From Moritella sp. (GTDB lineage Bacteria; Pseudomonadota; Gammaproteobacteria; Enterobacterales; Moritellaceae), in the NCBI RefSeq assembly GCF_013215705.1, contig NZ_JABSQR010000006.1:124001-188000 (forward strand): a DNA stretch of 64,000 nucleotides, read 5' to 3'. The notes beneath the pieces are model-generated. The model saw only the letters and a list, made by a program, of their open reading frames with translations, had not been told where the DNA came from and made no database searches. A program made the position numbers and the translations under genes. How positions within the stretch are numbered: position 1 is the first letter of the stretch; each line of letters begins with the position of its first letter. Positions 1-8,588 of this stretch are shown one piece after another.

Positions 1-434
1 AGATCCATCAGGTTAGCGTCGGCAGGTAATACCTTGGTATCACTGAGCGTGAGCGTCCACGGCTTACCGCCTACCGTAAAAATGAGTTCGCCCTCATTCG
101 GTATCTTCACATTCTCATCTGTAAACGTCAGGCCGATGCGCGATGCCTTGGCCAACTGGCTGACCTCGATGCTGTAATCACCCACAATAGCACCGTCAGT
201 GGTGCTGGCTTTAATAATGCCTTCACTGCTTAACTTGGTGTCGGTCGCCCTTAAATCACTGCTTTTACTTAAGTCTTTAAGCGCCGTTGATAAATTACCC
301 ACCTTTCCGTCTAATGCTTTGAACGCTCTGATCTTATTATTGACAGTCGCTTGCTGCGTATTATTGTGTTTATCCAAACCTGCACGGGTAGCAGCTACTA
401 ACTGCGAGGAAAAAGAAGCGGGATCTACCGTCAT
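1..434 (-). CDS. fliD: Lateral flagellar cap protein FliD (LafB), N-terminal part
   Basis: The reading frame starts at an ATG at 434 (minus strand), with GGAG a few bases upstream, and stays open to the window edge, so only about 144 N-terminal residues are seen. They begin MTVDPASFSSQLVAATRAGL and include a stretch ending GDYSIEVSQLAKASRIGLTF, typical of the FliD N-terminal domain (filament capping, hook-associated protein 2). FliD sits at the filament tip and helps flagellin subunits fold. It follows lafA directly, as in other lateral flagellar loci, where it is called LafB. A strong terminator lies between lafA and this start. The C-terminal part is outside the window. Confidence 0.85.
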   Translation of the reverse strand, partial: MTVDPASFSSQLVAATRAGLDKHNNTQQATVNNKIRAFKALDGKVGNLSTALKDLSKSSDLRATDTKLSSEGIIKASTTDGAIVGDYSIEVSQLAKASRIGLTFTDENVKIPNEGELIFTVGGKPWTLTLSDTKVLPADANLMD

Positions 435-441
435 AACGACT

Positions 442-487
442 CCATAAAAACAAAAAAGATCCTATATTCATAGTTGGATATAGGATC
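442..487 (-). terminator. Rho-independent terminator after lafA
   Basis: A perfect 10-base inverted repeat (GATCCTATAT at 458-467, ATATAGGATC at 478-487) is followed on the minus strand by TTTTTTGTTTTT. It ends the flagellin transcript and lies immediately upstream of the fliD start, so fliD would be transcribed by read-through or from elsewhere. Confidence 0.85.
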
Positions 488-536
488 ATATTTTTAATTC
501 CAAACGGAATTAATGTATAACTCGGTTATTACGCGA

Positions 537-1676
537 TTAACGTAATAGACCCATTACCATGCCGCCGATCTGGTTGCTCTTACCAAGAACAGACATACCA
601 GATTGCATTAACAGTTGTTGCTTAGTCATGCTTGCAGATTCTGAAGCAAAATCAGCATCCATAATACGGCCTTTAGACAGTTCCGTATTTTGGTTCATGT
701 TGCCAAGGTTATTGATAGTATGATCTAAACGGTTGATAGATGCACCGAACTGGCCACGTAAAGAGCCAACTGCGTCAATTAGAGCATCAGTGCTCTTCAT
801 TGCCGCCTGTGCGCTTGCCTGATCGCTCACGTCTCCCAGATTTGTCTGAGCTGTCGCCAAAGTGCTTAACTTCTCCGTTACGTCAAGTTTCATATTTTCG
901 TTCGCAGAAGCACCGATCTGGAAAGAGATCTCTTTAGCGAATGCACCGGCTTTTGATTCAATATTACTTTCTTTTCCTAGAGCTGTTTCAGCAGTTTTAA
1001 CCGCTTTTTCAGCCGCTTCAATAGCTGTATTTTTTAGATCTTTAGTTTCATATATCGCTGCTGAACCTGCTTTAGTTACTACTGATGTTGCTTTACCTGA
1101 CGCATCCATCACTGCTGCTATTGTTGAAACAGCAGCTTTTTTAGTCGCTTTATCGACTACAGCTCCTTCCGCCAATGCCAGATCTTCTTTCGCAGCGGTA
1201 AGTGTGTTATTAGCGTTAGCATAATCCTTAACTACATTTTCATTAGTCACTTCTTTTGAAAGTAGTTTCTTGCCTTCACCGTACTGAGTATTTTGCGCGA
1301 TGTTAGTTAATTCTGCCGCTAACTCTTTGTATTCATCATTTAGCGCTGTGTATTCTGCTTTGCCGTTAGTGCCGTTAGCCGCTTGCGTAGCAATATCTTT
1401 CATACGTTGACCAATGCTGGTCATCTCTGACAATGCGCCTTCTGCAGTTTGCATCATAGAGATTGAATCCTGCGCGTTACGCATACCCACTTTCTGACCG
1501 TTAGATTGAGTTTGTAGACGGGTTGCGATCTGTAGACCAGCAGCATCATCAGACGCCGAGTTGATACGTAGACCAGTACCTAAACGTTGCATTGCAGTTG
1601 ACAGCATGCTGTTCGTTTTGCCCAGTTGGTTTTGAGTAGCCAGTGACGCGTAGTTAGTATGAACTGATAAAGCCAT
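537..1676 (-). CDS. lafA: Lateral flagellin LafA
   Basis: Flagellin of 379 residues, the subunit of the lateral flagellar filament, exported by the flagellar type III apparatus. The conserved N-terminal D0/D1 region (residues 1 to about 145) starts MALSVHTNYASLATQNQLGK and contains the SDDAAGLQIATRL signature. The C-terminal D1/D0 region (about 250-379) ends in GMSVLGKSNQIGGMVMGLLR. The middle (about 145-250) is rich in Ala, Lys and Thr, is low in aromatics and probably helical, and is the variable surface-exposed part. An AGGAT ribosome-binding site lies 8 to 9 bases upstream. A terminator follows. A sigma-28-like promoter candidate lies about 80-105 bases upstream. Its similarity to LafA rather than polar flagellins, and its neighbours lafK and motY, support the lateral assignment. 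Confidence 0.93.
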   Translation of the reverse strand: MALSVHTNYASLATQNQLGKTNSMLSTAMQRLGTGLRINSASDDAAGLQIATRLQTQSNGQKVGMRNAQDSISMMQTAEGALSEMTSIGQRMKDIATQAANGTNGKAEYTALNDEYKELAAELTNIAQNTQYGEGKKLLSKEVTNENVVKDYANANNTLTAAKEDLALAEGAVVDKATKKAAVSTIAAVMDASGKATSVVTKAGSAAIYETKDLKNTAIEAAEKAVKTAETALGKESNIESKAGAFAKEISFQIGASANENMKLDVTEKLSTLATAQTNLGDVSDQASAQAAMKSTDALIDAVGSLRGQFGASINRLDHTINNLGNMNQNTELSKGRIMDADFASESASMTKQQLLMQSGMSVLGKSNQIGGMVMGLLR

Positions 1677-1755
1677 GTGAAAGTATCCTAATTCTATTGA
1701 TTATAAAGAGATGGAATAGAAGTATTTAATGCCTTCTCATCTCGCTTATAAATAC

Positions 1756-1783
1756 AAAGCGACACTCGATCCTAAAAACTTAA
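1756..1783 (-). promoter_or_regulatory. Candidate sigma-28 (lateral FliA) promoter of lafA
   Basis: On the minus strand TTAAGTTT, 12 bases, GTCGCTTT. The first box matches the sigma-28 -35 consensus TAAAGTTT at 7 of 8 positions. The -10 box is a weaker match to GCCGATAA. The same arrangement with the same spacing occurs upstream of flgM (12839-12866), the other gene expected to be sigma-28 dependent, which raises confidence. Confidence 0.4.
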
Positions 1784-2041
1784 ATTTATTTTTATTTTTA
1801 TTTTAAATAAATAAACATAATGCATTGTATCTTTTAATTTAAGCGTTTAATGCACACGAACAATCGCGAGCTATTTTACGTGTCACTGTAGCTCAGACTC
1901 CATCCTACTCATTATATAACAACAGGTTAATAATTATAAAACCAAAATTAACCTCGTGATGTCACTCACTGCATTATCGTTTTTCTATGATATCCAAAAC
2001 ATCATCTGCATTTCTATTTCTATTTCTATTTCTCAGCCAGT
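1784..2041. other. Intergenic leader of lafA with a hexanucleotide repeat
   Basis: AT-rich space between lafA and the upstream gene, continuing the 1677-1783 leader. It contains TTTCTA repeated nearly four times at 2011-2033, directly after the stop codon of the upstream gene. A small plus-strand open frame crossing it (1956-2207) overlaps the real minus-strand gene and is not believed. Nothing else is recognised. Confidence 0.6.
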
Positions 2042-3076
2042 TTACTTATTCAATAATGATACCGCGGTATTACGCGATATATTGGCTTGCGCTAATAAAC
2101 TCGTTAACCGACTGCCAAAATCACCGTCACTAAGTAATGCTGAGAGCTCAGATGCCACGGCGCTAATATCAATAGGCGCAGAGAGAGACCCTTTATTTCG
2201 AACCTGATCCATTGCAGCTCTAAGCTGAACGATAGCATGACGCACATCAGCTTGTACTTGCCTTACTTGCTCATTAACGTCTTGCTTATGCACATTTTGT
2301 TTATTGGCATTGCCATCGATGGCGTCAGCCAAACTCAATAAAGCGCCCACTTGTAATTGCATCTGCACGGGGACTGGATTACCCGCTGGCACTCGAATAC
2401 CTTCACCGGAAAATAATACCGGTTCATTAAAAAACCGACTATTATCAGATGTCGGATTGAAGACTAATTTCTGCTCGGCATTAACCGTCACATTGGTATC
2501 AACCGCAGCTAAAGAGCGATTAAGACTCATTAATATTTCTTTAGGCTCGGCATAAGCAGGAATGTGGAAACTCACCGACTTACCCGCAGATGGCAGTACC
2601 ATACTCAGTGTTTCTGCGGGTTTTTTTGCTAATAAATTCACACTATTCAACACGTAATTAGGGCGTTCTGAATGGCGATTCAATACTTTGGGCTGTAACT
2701 GACCATTTAAGTCTTTACTCGTGACATGGTCAAGTTGACGCACTCGATTAGCCATAACTTCAGCATTATTAATTTTGTTATTGAGCATAGCACTAATGTT
2801 AACAAGCTCCCGATACACAGTACCTAAACTATTCTCTGCACTTTTATATTGACTAAAAGCCAATTGGTTTGAATTCAGCCCAGACCAACGCGCTAAGCCT
2901 GATGCAGTCACATTACCATTGCGTTGTTTGTGCAGCTCATTCGTCGTTAGCTTGCTATCAACGGTATTAACACTCGACCCTTTAGTCGATTTGTTTGCCG
3001 CAGGAGTAACAAGAGATGGTAAATATTTAGTGCTATTAACTAAATTATCACTAACTTTATTAAGTATATTTATCAT
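2042..3076 (-). CDS. Unrecognised protein between flgL and lafA (possible LafW-like hook-associated protein)
   Basis: A 344-residue protein that I cannot assign by motif. It has no signal peptide and no membrane segment. The first 75 residues are polar and Lys/Asn/Ser-rich. A helical stretch (about 76-120, including SAENSLGTVYRELVNISAML) resembles the coiled regions of axial flagellar proteins. The middle (about 150-250) looks beta-rich, and the C-terminal 90 residues look helical. It lies 4 bases after the flgL stop, within the rod-hook operon. Vibrio lateral systems carry a poorly characterised lafW at a comparable place, and a role as a hook- or filament-associated factor is inferred from position only. 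Confidence 0.6.
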   Translation of the reverse strand: MINILNKVSDNLVNSTKYLPSLVTPAANKSTKGSSVNTVDSKLTTNELHKQRNGNVTASGLARWSGLNSNQLAFSQYKSAENSLGTVYRELVNISAMLNNKINNAEVMANRVRQLDHVTSKDLNGQLQPKVLNRHSERPNYVLNSVNLLAKKPAETLSMVLPSAGKSVSFHIPAYAEPKEILMSLNRSLAAVDTNVTVNAEQKLVFNPTSDNSRFFNEPVLFSGEGIRVPAGNPVPVQMQLQVGALLSLADAIDGNANKQNVHKQDVNEQVRQVQADVRHAIVQLRAAMDQVRNKGSLSAPIDISAVASELSALLSDGDFGSRLTSLLAQANISRNTAVSLLNK

Positions 3077-3080
3077 TATC

Positions 3081-3983
3081 TTACATCACATTAAACAAGC
3101 TTAATTTACTTGCCTTAACATAAACCATCTGTGTTGTTTTTAGTGCCAATTCAGCTTGAGCTAATTCAAATGACGCAGTGCCATAGTCGAGTTGCTCTAA
3201 GGATAACTGCAGTTTTTTGCCATATAAACTAATATCAGCATTGGTATCTTTCGTTTGTATAATTTCTGATAGACGAGTACCGATAGTAGTCAGTAATTGT
3301 AAGTTAGTATCAGTACTCGAATCTATCGCCGCTAACATAACCTTTCTGTCGGCAGGGACTTGGCTATCCGTGTTTAACTTCTCGATATAGCCATCTAAGT
3401 CTTTAAAAAAATCTTTGCCTCCATCAAAAAAAGTTCCTTCAACATCTATGTTCGAAACAACCTTAACACCGGAAGCAATCGTTATTTTACGTTCACGATT
3501 ATCACCGGCATAGGTGTAGTCCCCCGTGACAGGATCGGGTCCTGCAATCGGTGATTTTTCAACTTCTGAACCGGAAAATAGATATTTTCCATTACTGCCT
3601 TTAGCATTTGAACTCGCCAGTAATGACTCTTTTACCGCTTCCATTTCTTGGGCAATCGCTTTGCGTCCTGCCGGGGTTAGCGTGCCATTACCCGCTTCCA
3701 AGGTTAAATCACGCAATTTCCCGAGCTGGTCGGAAATACTGGAGACATAGGTTTCAGCCCCTGAAAGATGACGACGAGCGTTTTCAATATTGGTATTAAA
3801 CTGTTTTAAATTGGCTTGTTCCGCTTGTAACGCCATCAATTTCACCGTACCTAACGGATCATCTGATGGTTTAATAATGCGCTTACCCGATGCCTGCTGT
3901 TGACTAATATGAGAAAAACTACTTGCGCCTTGCTCCATACCGCTCATGACGATACGCTGAAGTTGAACTGTACTAACTCGCAT
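3081..3983 (-). CDS. flgL: Hook-filament junction protein FlgL (HAP3), lateral
   Basis: 300-residue FlgL, which together with FlgK joins the hook to the flagellin filament. The N-terminus (MRVSTVQLQRIVMSGMEQG) and the segment ASGKRIIKPSDDPLGTVKLM match the flagellin-like D0/D1 N-terminal domain of FlgL. A C-terminal helix (about 255-300) closes the coiled coil. It follows flgK by 9 bases in the flgBCDEFGHIJKL order. Length is normal for the family. It has no secretion signal peptide, as expected for a substrate of the flagellar export gate. Confidence 0.92.
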   Translation of the reverse strand: MRVSTVQLQRIVMSGMEQGASSFSHISQQQASGKRIIKPSDDPLGTVKLMALQAEQANLKQFNTNIENARRHLSGAETYVSSISDQLGKLRDLTLEAGNGTLTPAGRKAIAQEMEAVKESLLASSNAKGSNGKYLFSGSEVEKSPIAGPDPVTGDYTYAGDNRERKITIASGVKVVSNIDVEGTFFDGGKDFFKDLDGYIEKLNTDSQVPADRKVMLAAIDSSTDTNLQLLTTIGTRLSEIIQTKDTNADISLYGKKLQLSLEQLDYGTASFELAQAELALKTTQMVYVKASKLSLFNVM

Positions 3984-3992
3984 AATTATTCC

Positions 3993-5324
3993 TTACATCA
4001 TCCTTAATAGGGTTGAAAATAGCTGATCAGCCATGCTAATTACTTTTGCGTTAGCATTATAAGACTGCTGATACTTCATTAATGAAATACCTTCTTCATC
4101 GAGGTTAACACCACTCACCGAGTCACGTTGAGCTAATGCATTTTCAGCTACCGTTTGACTTGCTTTCGCACTAGACCGTGCCTCACCACTTTTAATAGCA
4201 AGAGAACCAACCAAACCATTATAAATACCTAAAAAGCCATTTTTCATCTCAAGTAATGTGGTTAAATTAGTATTATCACCGGGACCAGTACCGGCCGCAC
4301 CAAGGGCTAAATCTGTCGGTTTAAATCCATCAGACACCTGGAATGAACCCGCGGGATTGGATGGATCATAACTAAACAATGGTTTACCTACGCCAACGGG
4401 ATCGTTAATATCTTGACCTAATGCCAATTGGTTGTTCATCGCATCAGCAGTATCTTTGGCTAATTTATCTAATTCTGCTTTAGTGGGATCTAAAACATGA
4501 CTCTTATAAGATAAAACGCCACCTATTTTACCGCCAACGTCACCATTAAAAGTAAAATTTTGCCCTGCGATACTTACCGCATAACCAGACCCTTTACTTG
4601 ATAGCGTTGCGGCACTGGCTCCCAATACCACGGGCTGTCCGCCGGAAAGAGAGAGCGTGATGGAACCATCGCCTTGACGGCTGGCATCAAGCTCCATCAA
4701 TTCAGCTAATTTACTAATCGTTTCAGCGCGTTGATCCTGTAATGCTGTCACATTATTACCCGTCGCGCTGCTCTCTACAATTTTACTATTTAAAGCAGCT
4801 ACTTGCGAAAACATGGTATTAGCAGAACTCATCATGCCATTAATTTGTTGTGAAATATCTGTACTCTGAATATCCAAATTTGAATATAAAGAATTAAAAC
4901 GATTGGCAAGCGCATCCGCAGAAGCAATAATTTGCTGTCGAGGTGCCATGGTACTTGGTTCTGTCGTTGCCGAGTCTAACGCACTAAACAAGCCATCAAG
5001 GCCTTTCGCTATACTCAGGTTTTCGTTAGCAACGAGCTGTTCACTGATCATAAGATAGCTACTATACGTTTGCGCAAAACCATTATTTGAATTACTTCGC
5101 CACAAGCTATTATTAAGATAGTTATCCGCGATACGACGTACCGAGGTGATCTCAACGCCTTGCCCCGTGCTTAAGTTTGAGTTACTCGCGCTATAGCGCG
5201 AACTACTAATAGCATCAAGACGGCTATAACCAGAAACGTTCACATTCGCGACATTGTTACTGACTACATTCAATGCTATCTGCGACGCATTTAAACCAGA
5301 TAACCCATTACTGAACATGCTCAT
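3993..5324 (-). CDS. flgK: Hook-filament junction protein FlgK (HAP1), lateral
   Basis: 443-residue FlgK. The N-terminus MSMFSNGLSGLNASQIALNV continues into NNVANVNVSGYSR, the signature shared by rod, hook and HAP1 proteins. The C-terminus (SGVNLDEEGISLMKYQQSYN, then AKVISMADQLFSTLLRMM) is the typical closing helix. It is about 100 residues shorter than enterobacterial FlgK, with the reduction in the variable central domain, which is common for lateral systems. It lies between flgJ (21-base gap) and flgL. Confidence 0.93.
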   Translation of the reverse strand: MSMFSNGLSGLNASQIALNVVSNNVANVNVSGYSRLDAISSSRYSASNSNLSTGQGVEITSVRRIADNYLNNSLWRSNSNNGFAQTYSSYLMISEQLVANENLSIAKGLDGLFSALDSATTEPSTMAPRQQIIASADALANRFNSLYSNLDIQSTDISQQINGMMSSANTMFSQVAALNSKIVESSATGNNVTALQDQRAETISKLAELMELDASRQGDGSITLSLSGGQPVVLGASAATLSSKGSGYAVSIAGQNFTFNGDVGGKIGGVLSYKSHVLDPTKAELDKLAKDTADAMNNQLALGQDINDPVGVGKPLFSYDPSNPAGSFQVSDGFKPTDLALGAAGTGPGDNTNLTTLLEMKNGFLGIYNGLVGSLAIKSGEARSSAKASQTVAENALAQRDSVSGVNLDEEGISLMKYQQSYNANAKVISMADQLFSTLLRMM

Positions 5325-5345
5325 AATTAATTTTCTCTTAATCTA

Positions 5346-5843
5346 CTAAATATTTAATAGCGACTGGCTAAACGAACCAAGCAAGGTTTCTTGAATACTA
5401 TTAGTCTCTTGAATACTATTAGCGACCTCTTTTTCATTAAACTTTAATTCAAAGTTTAAATTATTTTCCAGAGATGCTTCAGAAAGACTCGTTACTAATG
5501 GCGACGTCTGTCTGACCATTTCGTCTTTAGCACCCGCAACCAGTGGCGACATCTGCCTGACCATGGCGTCAGCAATACCAAGAGCACTCTTATCCGCCAT
5601 CGCCATTGTTAACTGCCCATCATACATATCGCGGTACATTCGCTGGCGATCGCTATTAACAAACGAATCATCAGCAGCTAACGCATCACTAGCAGTGCGC
5701 ATACTTTTTAATACCATTTGCAAGAACATGGTTTCAAATTGATCTGCTGCCTGAGTCAAACCTTCAACCGTATTCCCATGTTCTTTAATTGCATTAACGG
5801 CTGTGGGATCCATTACTAACCCAGTTGTTTCTATCTTTGTCAT
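5346..5843 (-). CDS. flgJ: FlgJ-like rod-assembly protein without muramidase domain, lateral
   Basis: 165 residues carrying only the N-terminal rod-binding domain of FlgJ (about 30-95, including LTQAADQFETMFLQMVLKSM and LTMAMADKSALGIADAMVRQ). The C-terminal peptidoglycan hydrolase domain found in enterobacterial and polar Vibrio FlgJ (about 310 residues) is absent, so wall opening must come from another enzyme. The tail carries two small internal duplications: MVRQMSPLV / MVRQTSPLV and NSIQETNSIQET. The second is an exact 18-base direct DNA repeat in this gene. It overlaps flgI by one base. Confidence 0.85.
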   Translation of the reverse strand: MTKIETTGLVMDPTAVNAIKEHGNTVEGLTQAADQFETMFLQMVLKSMRTASDALAADDSFVNSDRQRMYRDMYDGQLTMAMADKSALGIADAMVRQMSPLVAGAKDEMVRQTSPLVTSLSEASLENNLNFELKFNEKEVANSIQETNSIQETLLGSFSQSLLNI

Positions 5844-6955
5844 TAAATTACTACCAATTCAGCTTCTAATGCACCCGCTTGATCAAGTGCTTGTAAAATT
5901 GACATTAAATCGTCTGGCGATGCGCCTAAACTATTAATAGCTCGGACAATAACCTCCAGAGATGTACCTTCAGGCACAATAAACATCGGGTTATCGCCTT
6001 TCTGTATATAGATTGACGACTCTGGTGTTATCGCCGTATTGCCATTAGAGAATGCGTTGGGTTGACTTACATTTGAGCGTTCATTAATGGTTACCGTTAA
6101 GTTACCGTGACTAACAGCCGCTTTGCGAACCTTCACATTCGCTCCCATGACCACAGTGCCAGTGCGACTATTAAACACAATACGCGGCTTAACCCGACCT
6201 TGCTCGATTTCTATCTCTTCTAACATCGACATAAAAGTCACTCGTTGACGGGCATTAACTGGCGCAGCAACCGTCACACGATGTTGTCCTTGCGCTTGTG
6301 CAACGCTGTCACCAAAAATAGCATTGATGGCAAGTTCGATGTTACGCGCCGTTTTAAAGTTCGGTGTTTTAAGATTAAGTACCACTTCTTTTGCGCTAAT
6401 AAAATTAGTCTGGATCTCTTTTTCAATCGTTCCCCCGTTAGGGATCATACCCACAGTCGGCGTATTCACTGTCACTGAAGAACCAGAGCCACCAGATGCT
6501 TTAATGCCGCCAACAACAAGGTTACCTTGAGCCGTAGCATATATTTCACCATCCATACCACGTAACGGTGTTAATAGCAGGGTGCCACCACGTAAGCTTT
6601 TCGCATCACCAATCGAAGACACTGTAATATTGATGGTTTGACCTTTACCAGCCTGAGACGCCACCTCAGCAGTGATCATAACTGCTGCCACATTTTTTAA
6701 TTTAGGGTTGCCTTTATCACCGAGTTTTACGCCAAACTGCTGCAACATATTAATCATTGACTGAGTCGTAAATTTCACTTGACTCTTATCCCCCGAGCCA
6801 TCTAACCCCACAACAAGCCCGTAGCCAATCAGCTGATTTTTACGTAGCCCTTGGATATCGGTAATATCCAATAACATACGCTGATATGCAGCACTAACAC
6901 CGACAGATAACAGTGTCGAACATAACAACACTGATAACAAAATTAGTTTCTTCAT
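5843..6955 (-). CDS. flgI: Flagellar P-ring protein FlgI, lateral
   Basis: 370 residues, normal length. FlgI forms the periplasmic P ring around the rod. A Sec signal peptide ([22 protein letters not shown], with cleavage after about residue 22) is followed by [20 protein letters not shown] and [11 protein letters not shown], hallmark N-terminal FlgI motifs. The conserved C-terminus reads [20 protein letters not shown]. It sits between flgH and flgJ in the standard gene order. The 70-base gap to flgH contains nothing obvious. Confidence 0.95.
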   Translation of the reverse strand: MKKLILLSVLLCSTLLSVGVSAAYQRMLLDITDIQGLRKNQLIGYGLVVGLDGSGDKSQVKFTTQSMINMLQQFGVKLGDKGNPKLKNVAAVMITAEVASQAGKGQTINITVSSIGDAKSLRGGTLLLTPLRGMDGEIYATAQGNLVVGGIKASGGSGSSVTVNTPTVGMIPNGGTIEKEIQTNFISAKEVVLNLKTPNFKTARNIELAINAIFGDSVAQAQGQHRVTVAAPVNARQRVTFMSMLEEIEIEQGRVKPRIVFNSRTGTVVMGANVKVRKAAVSHGNLTVTINERSNVSQPNAFSNGNTAITPESSIYIQKGDNPMFIVPEGTSLEVIVRAINSLGASPDDLMSILQALDQAGALEAELVVI

Positions 6956-7025
6956 TCATTTAACCTAAGTTATATTGTCTCTGAATCACAACCCTGAATA
7001 CGTTCTAGCAACCACTGATTGATGA

Positions 7026-7721
7026 CTAAAAAGGAAACCACTTACTATTAATGAATCGTGTAAACCAACCTTGTTGATTCGATTCAGCAAGTTCGCCACG
7101 CCCAGCATAAGTAATATTCGCATCAGCAAGTCTTTGAGAGCTTATTCGATTCGACTTATCAATGTCCTCAACCCGGACTAAGCCTGTCAAACGAATATAC
7201 TCATCCCCTTGGTTGAGTTTGATCCATTTTTCTCCACGAATACGTAACGCGCCAGTCGGTAAAATTTCAGCCACCGTCACCGTGATCGCACCAGATAATG
7301 CATTTTGTTGGCTTGATGAACCACCACCATTAAATGAGCGGTCAGAGCCTAAGCTAAACGAACCTGTTGCATCAATAGACGACAGATTATTGGCGTAATT
7401 ATAATTGCCACCACTTTTAGAGTTCTTTTTAACGCCTGAGTTTGCTCGCTTACTAGATTGAGTCTGCTCTTCGAGTATTACCGTTAAAATATCACCAACC
7501 TTGTACGCTCGACGATCTTGAAACATATTTAATAGCGAAGAATTAGCTAACAAACTACCATCACCTAGCGTAGTTGTATCACTGCGTACTATCGGTTTAG
7601 TGGTGATAGTAGGTAACCACTCTGCCTCGCCCGGCTTTGCCTCGAACACATTGTAAGCGTTATCGGCACAACCTCCTAACAGTACAACAACACTAAGTTT
7701 CACCAGCCATTTAGCCAACAT
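7026..7721 (-). CDS. flgH: Flagellar L-ring lipoprotein FlgH, lateral
   Basis: FlgH forms the outer-membrane L ring. I choose the start at 7721 (231 residues) rather than an in-frame start at 7796, because 7721 yields a proper lipoprotein signal (MLAKWLVKLSVVVLLGGCAD, lipobox LGGC, Cys17) and leaves a 16-base gap after flgG instead of an overlap. The family-typical stretch SLLNMFQDRRAYKVGDILTV follows, and the C-terminal part carries LRIRGEKWIKLNQGDEYIRL then TGLVRVEDI. It is followed by flgI. Confidence 0.93.
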   Translation of the reverse strand: MLAKWLVKLSVVVLLGGCADNAYNVFEAKPGEAEWLPTITTKPIVRSDTTTLGDGSLLANSSLLNMFQDRRAYKVGDILTVILEEQTQSSKRANSGVKKNSKSGGNYNYANNLSSIDATGSFSLGSDRSFNGGGSSSQQNALSGAITVTVAEILPTGALRIRGEKWIKLNQGDEYIRLTGLVRVEDIDKSNRISSQRLADANITYAGRGELAESNQQGWFTRFINSKWFPF

Positions 7722-7737
7722 AATTAGTACCCACTGG

Positions 7738-8523
7738 TTATAAAGTTTGAGTAACAAACTGCAACATTTTATCCGCAGCCGACACCACTTTGGCATTCAT
7801 TTCATAAGCGCGTTGCGTCGAAATCATATCTACCATTTCTTCCACTACACTGACATTTGAACCTTCTAACCCGCGTTGCTTAATTTGTCCTAATGAAGCC
7901 TCGCCAGCCACGCCTTCTTGTGCTGCACCAGATGAACCTGTTTCAGTATATAAATTACCCCCTAACGCCACTAGACCTGCTGGATTAGCAAAACTGGCCA
8001 ACGTTATTTGGCCAACGTCTTGTGGCGCACTTTCACCCGCTAACTGCGCTGTTATAGTACCGTCTGAACCAATGGTAATACTGATTGCGTCTGCTGGAAT
8101 TTGGATGCTTGGAACCAATGGTAAACCATCGCTATTCACAATTTGACTATCTGAATTCAACGTAAATTGACCATTGCGCGTATACGCTATTTCACCGCTG
8201 ACTTGTTCAACTTGGAAAAAACCTTTCCCAACAATAGCCATATCCAGCTCTTGACCCGTTTCAGAAAAGCTCCCCGGCGTGAAGACTTTTTGAGTACCGG
8301 TAACACGAACACCATTACCAACTTGAACGCCCGTTGGTATTTCATTATTTTGGTCTGCTAATGCCCCTGGCTGACGTTTGATATCATAAAATAGATCCGA
8401 GAATGCAACGCGATCTTTTTTAAAGCCAGTGGTATTAACATTGGCGAGATTATTGGCAATGATTGACATTTTTACATCTTGTGCTGCCAACCCGGTTTTA
8501 CTTGTCCAAAGTGCTGAACTCAT
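7738..8523 (-). CDS. flgG: Distal rod protein FlgG, lateral
   Basis: 261 residues, the usual FlgG length. FlgG builds the distal rod that crosses the peptidoglycan and outer membrane. The N-terminus (MSSALWTSKTGLAAQDVKMS, then IIANNLANVNTTGFKKDRVAF) carries the rod/hook ANNLANVNTTGFK signature. The C-terminus contains EGSNVSVVEEMVDMISTQRA followed by YEMNAKVVSAADKMLQF, the D0 closing helix. It lies 65 bases after flgF. Confidence 0.95.
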   Translation of the reverse strand: MSSALWTSKTGLAAQDVKMSIIANNLANVNTTGFKKDRVAFSDLFYDIKRQPGALADQNNEIPTGVQVGNGVRVTGTQKVFTPGSFSETGQELDMAIVGKGFFQVEQVSGEIAYTRNGQFTLNSDSQIVNSDGLPLVPSIQIPADAISITIGSDGTITAQLAGESAPQDVGQITLASFANPAGLVALGGNLYTETGSSGAAQEGVAGEASLGQIKQRGLEGSNVSVVEEMVDMISTQRAYEMNAKVVSAADKMLQFVTQTL

Positions 8524-8588
8524 TATATTATTCCTACTATTTAAACCTAAGGTGATTAATTATTTAAAGCTAAAGTAATTAATTATTA

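Noticed and set aside
1956-2207. Small plus-strand frame rich in Ile-Ser repeats
   Set aside because: It results from the TTTCTA repeat and overlaps a real minus-strand gene.
7722-7796. Longer FlgH start at 7796
   Set aside because: It overlaps flgG and buries the lipoprotein signal, while 7721 yields a canonical lipobox.
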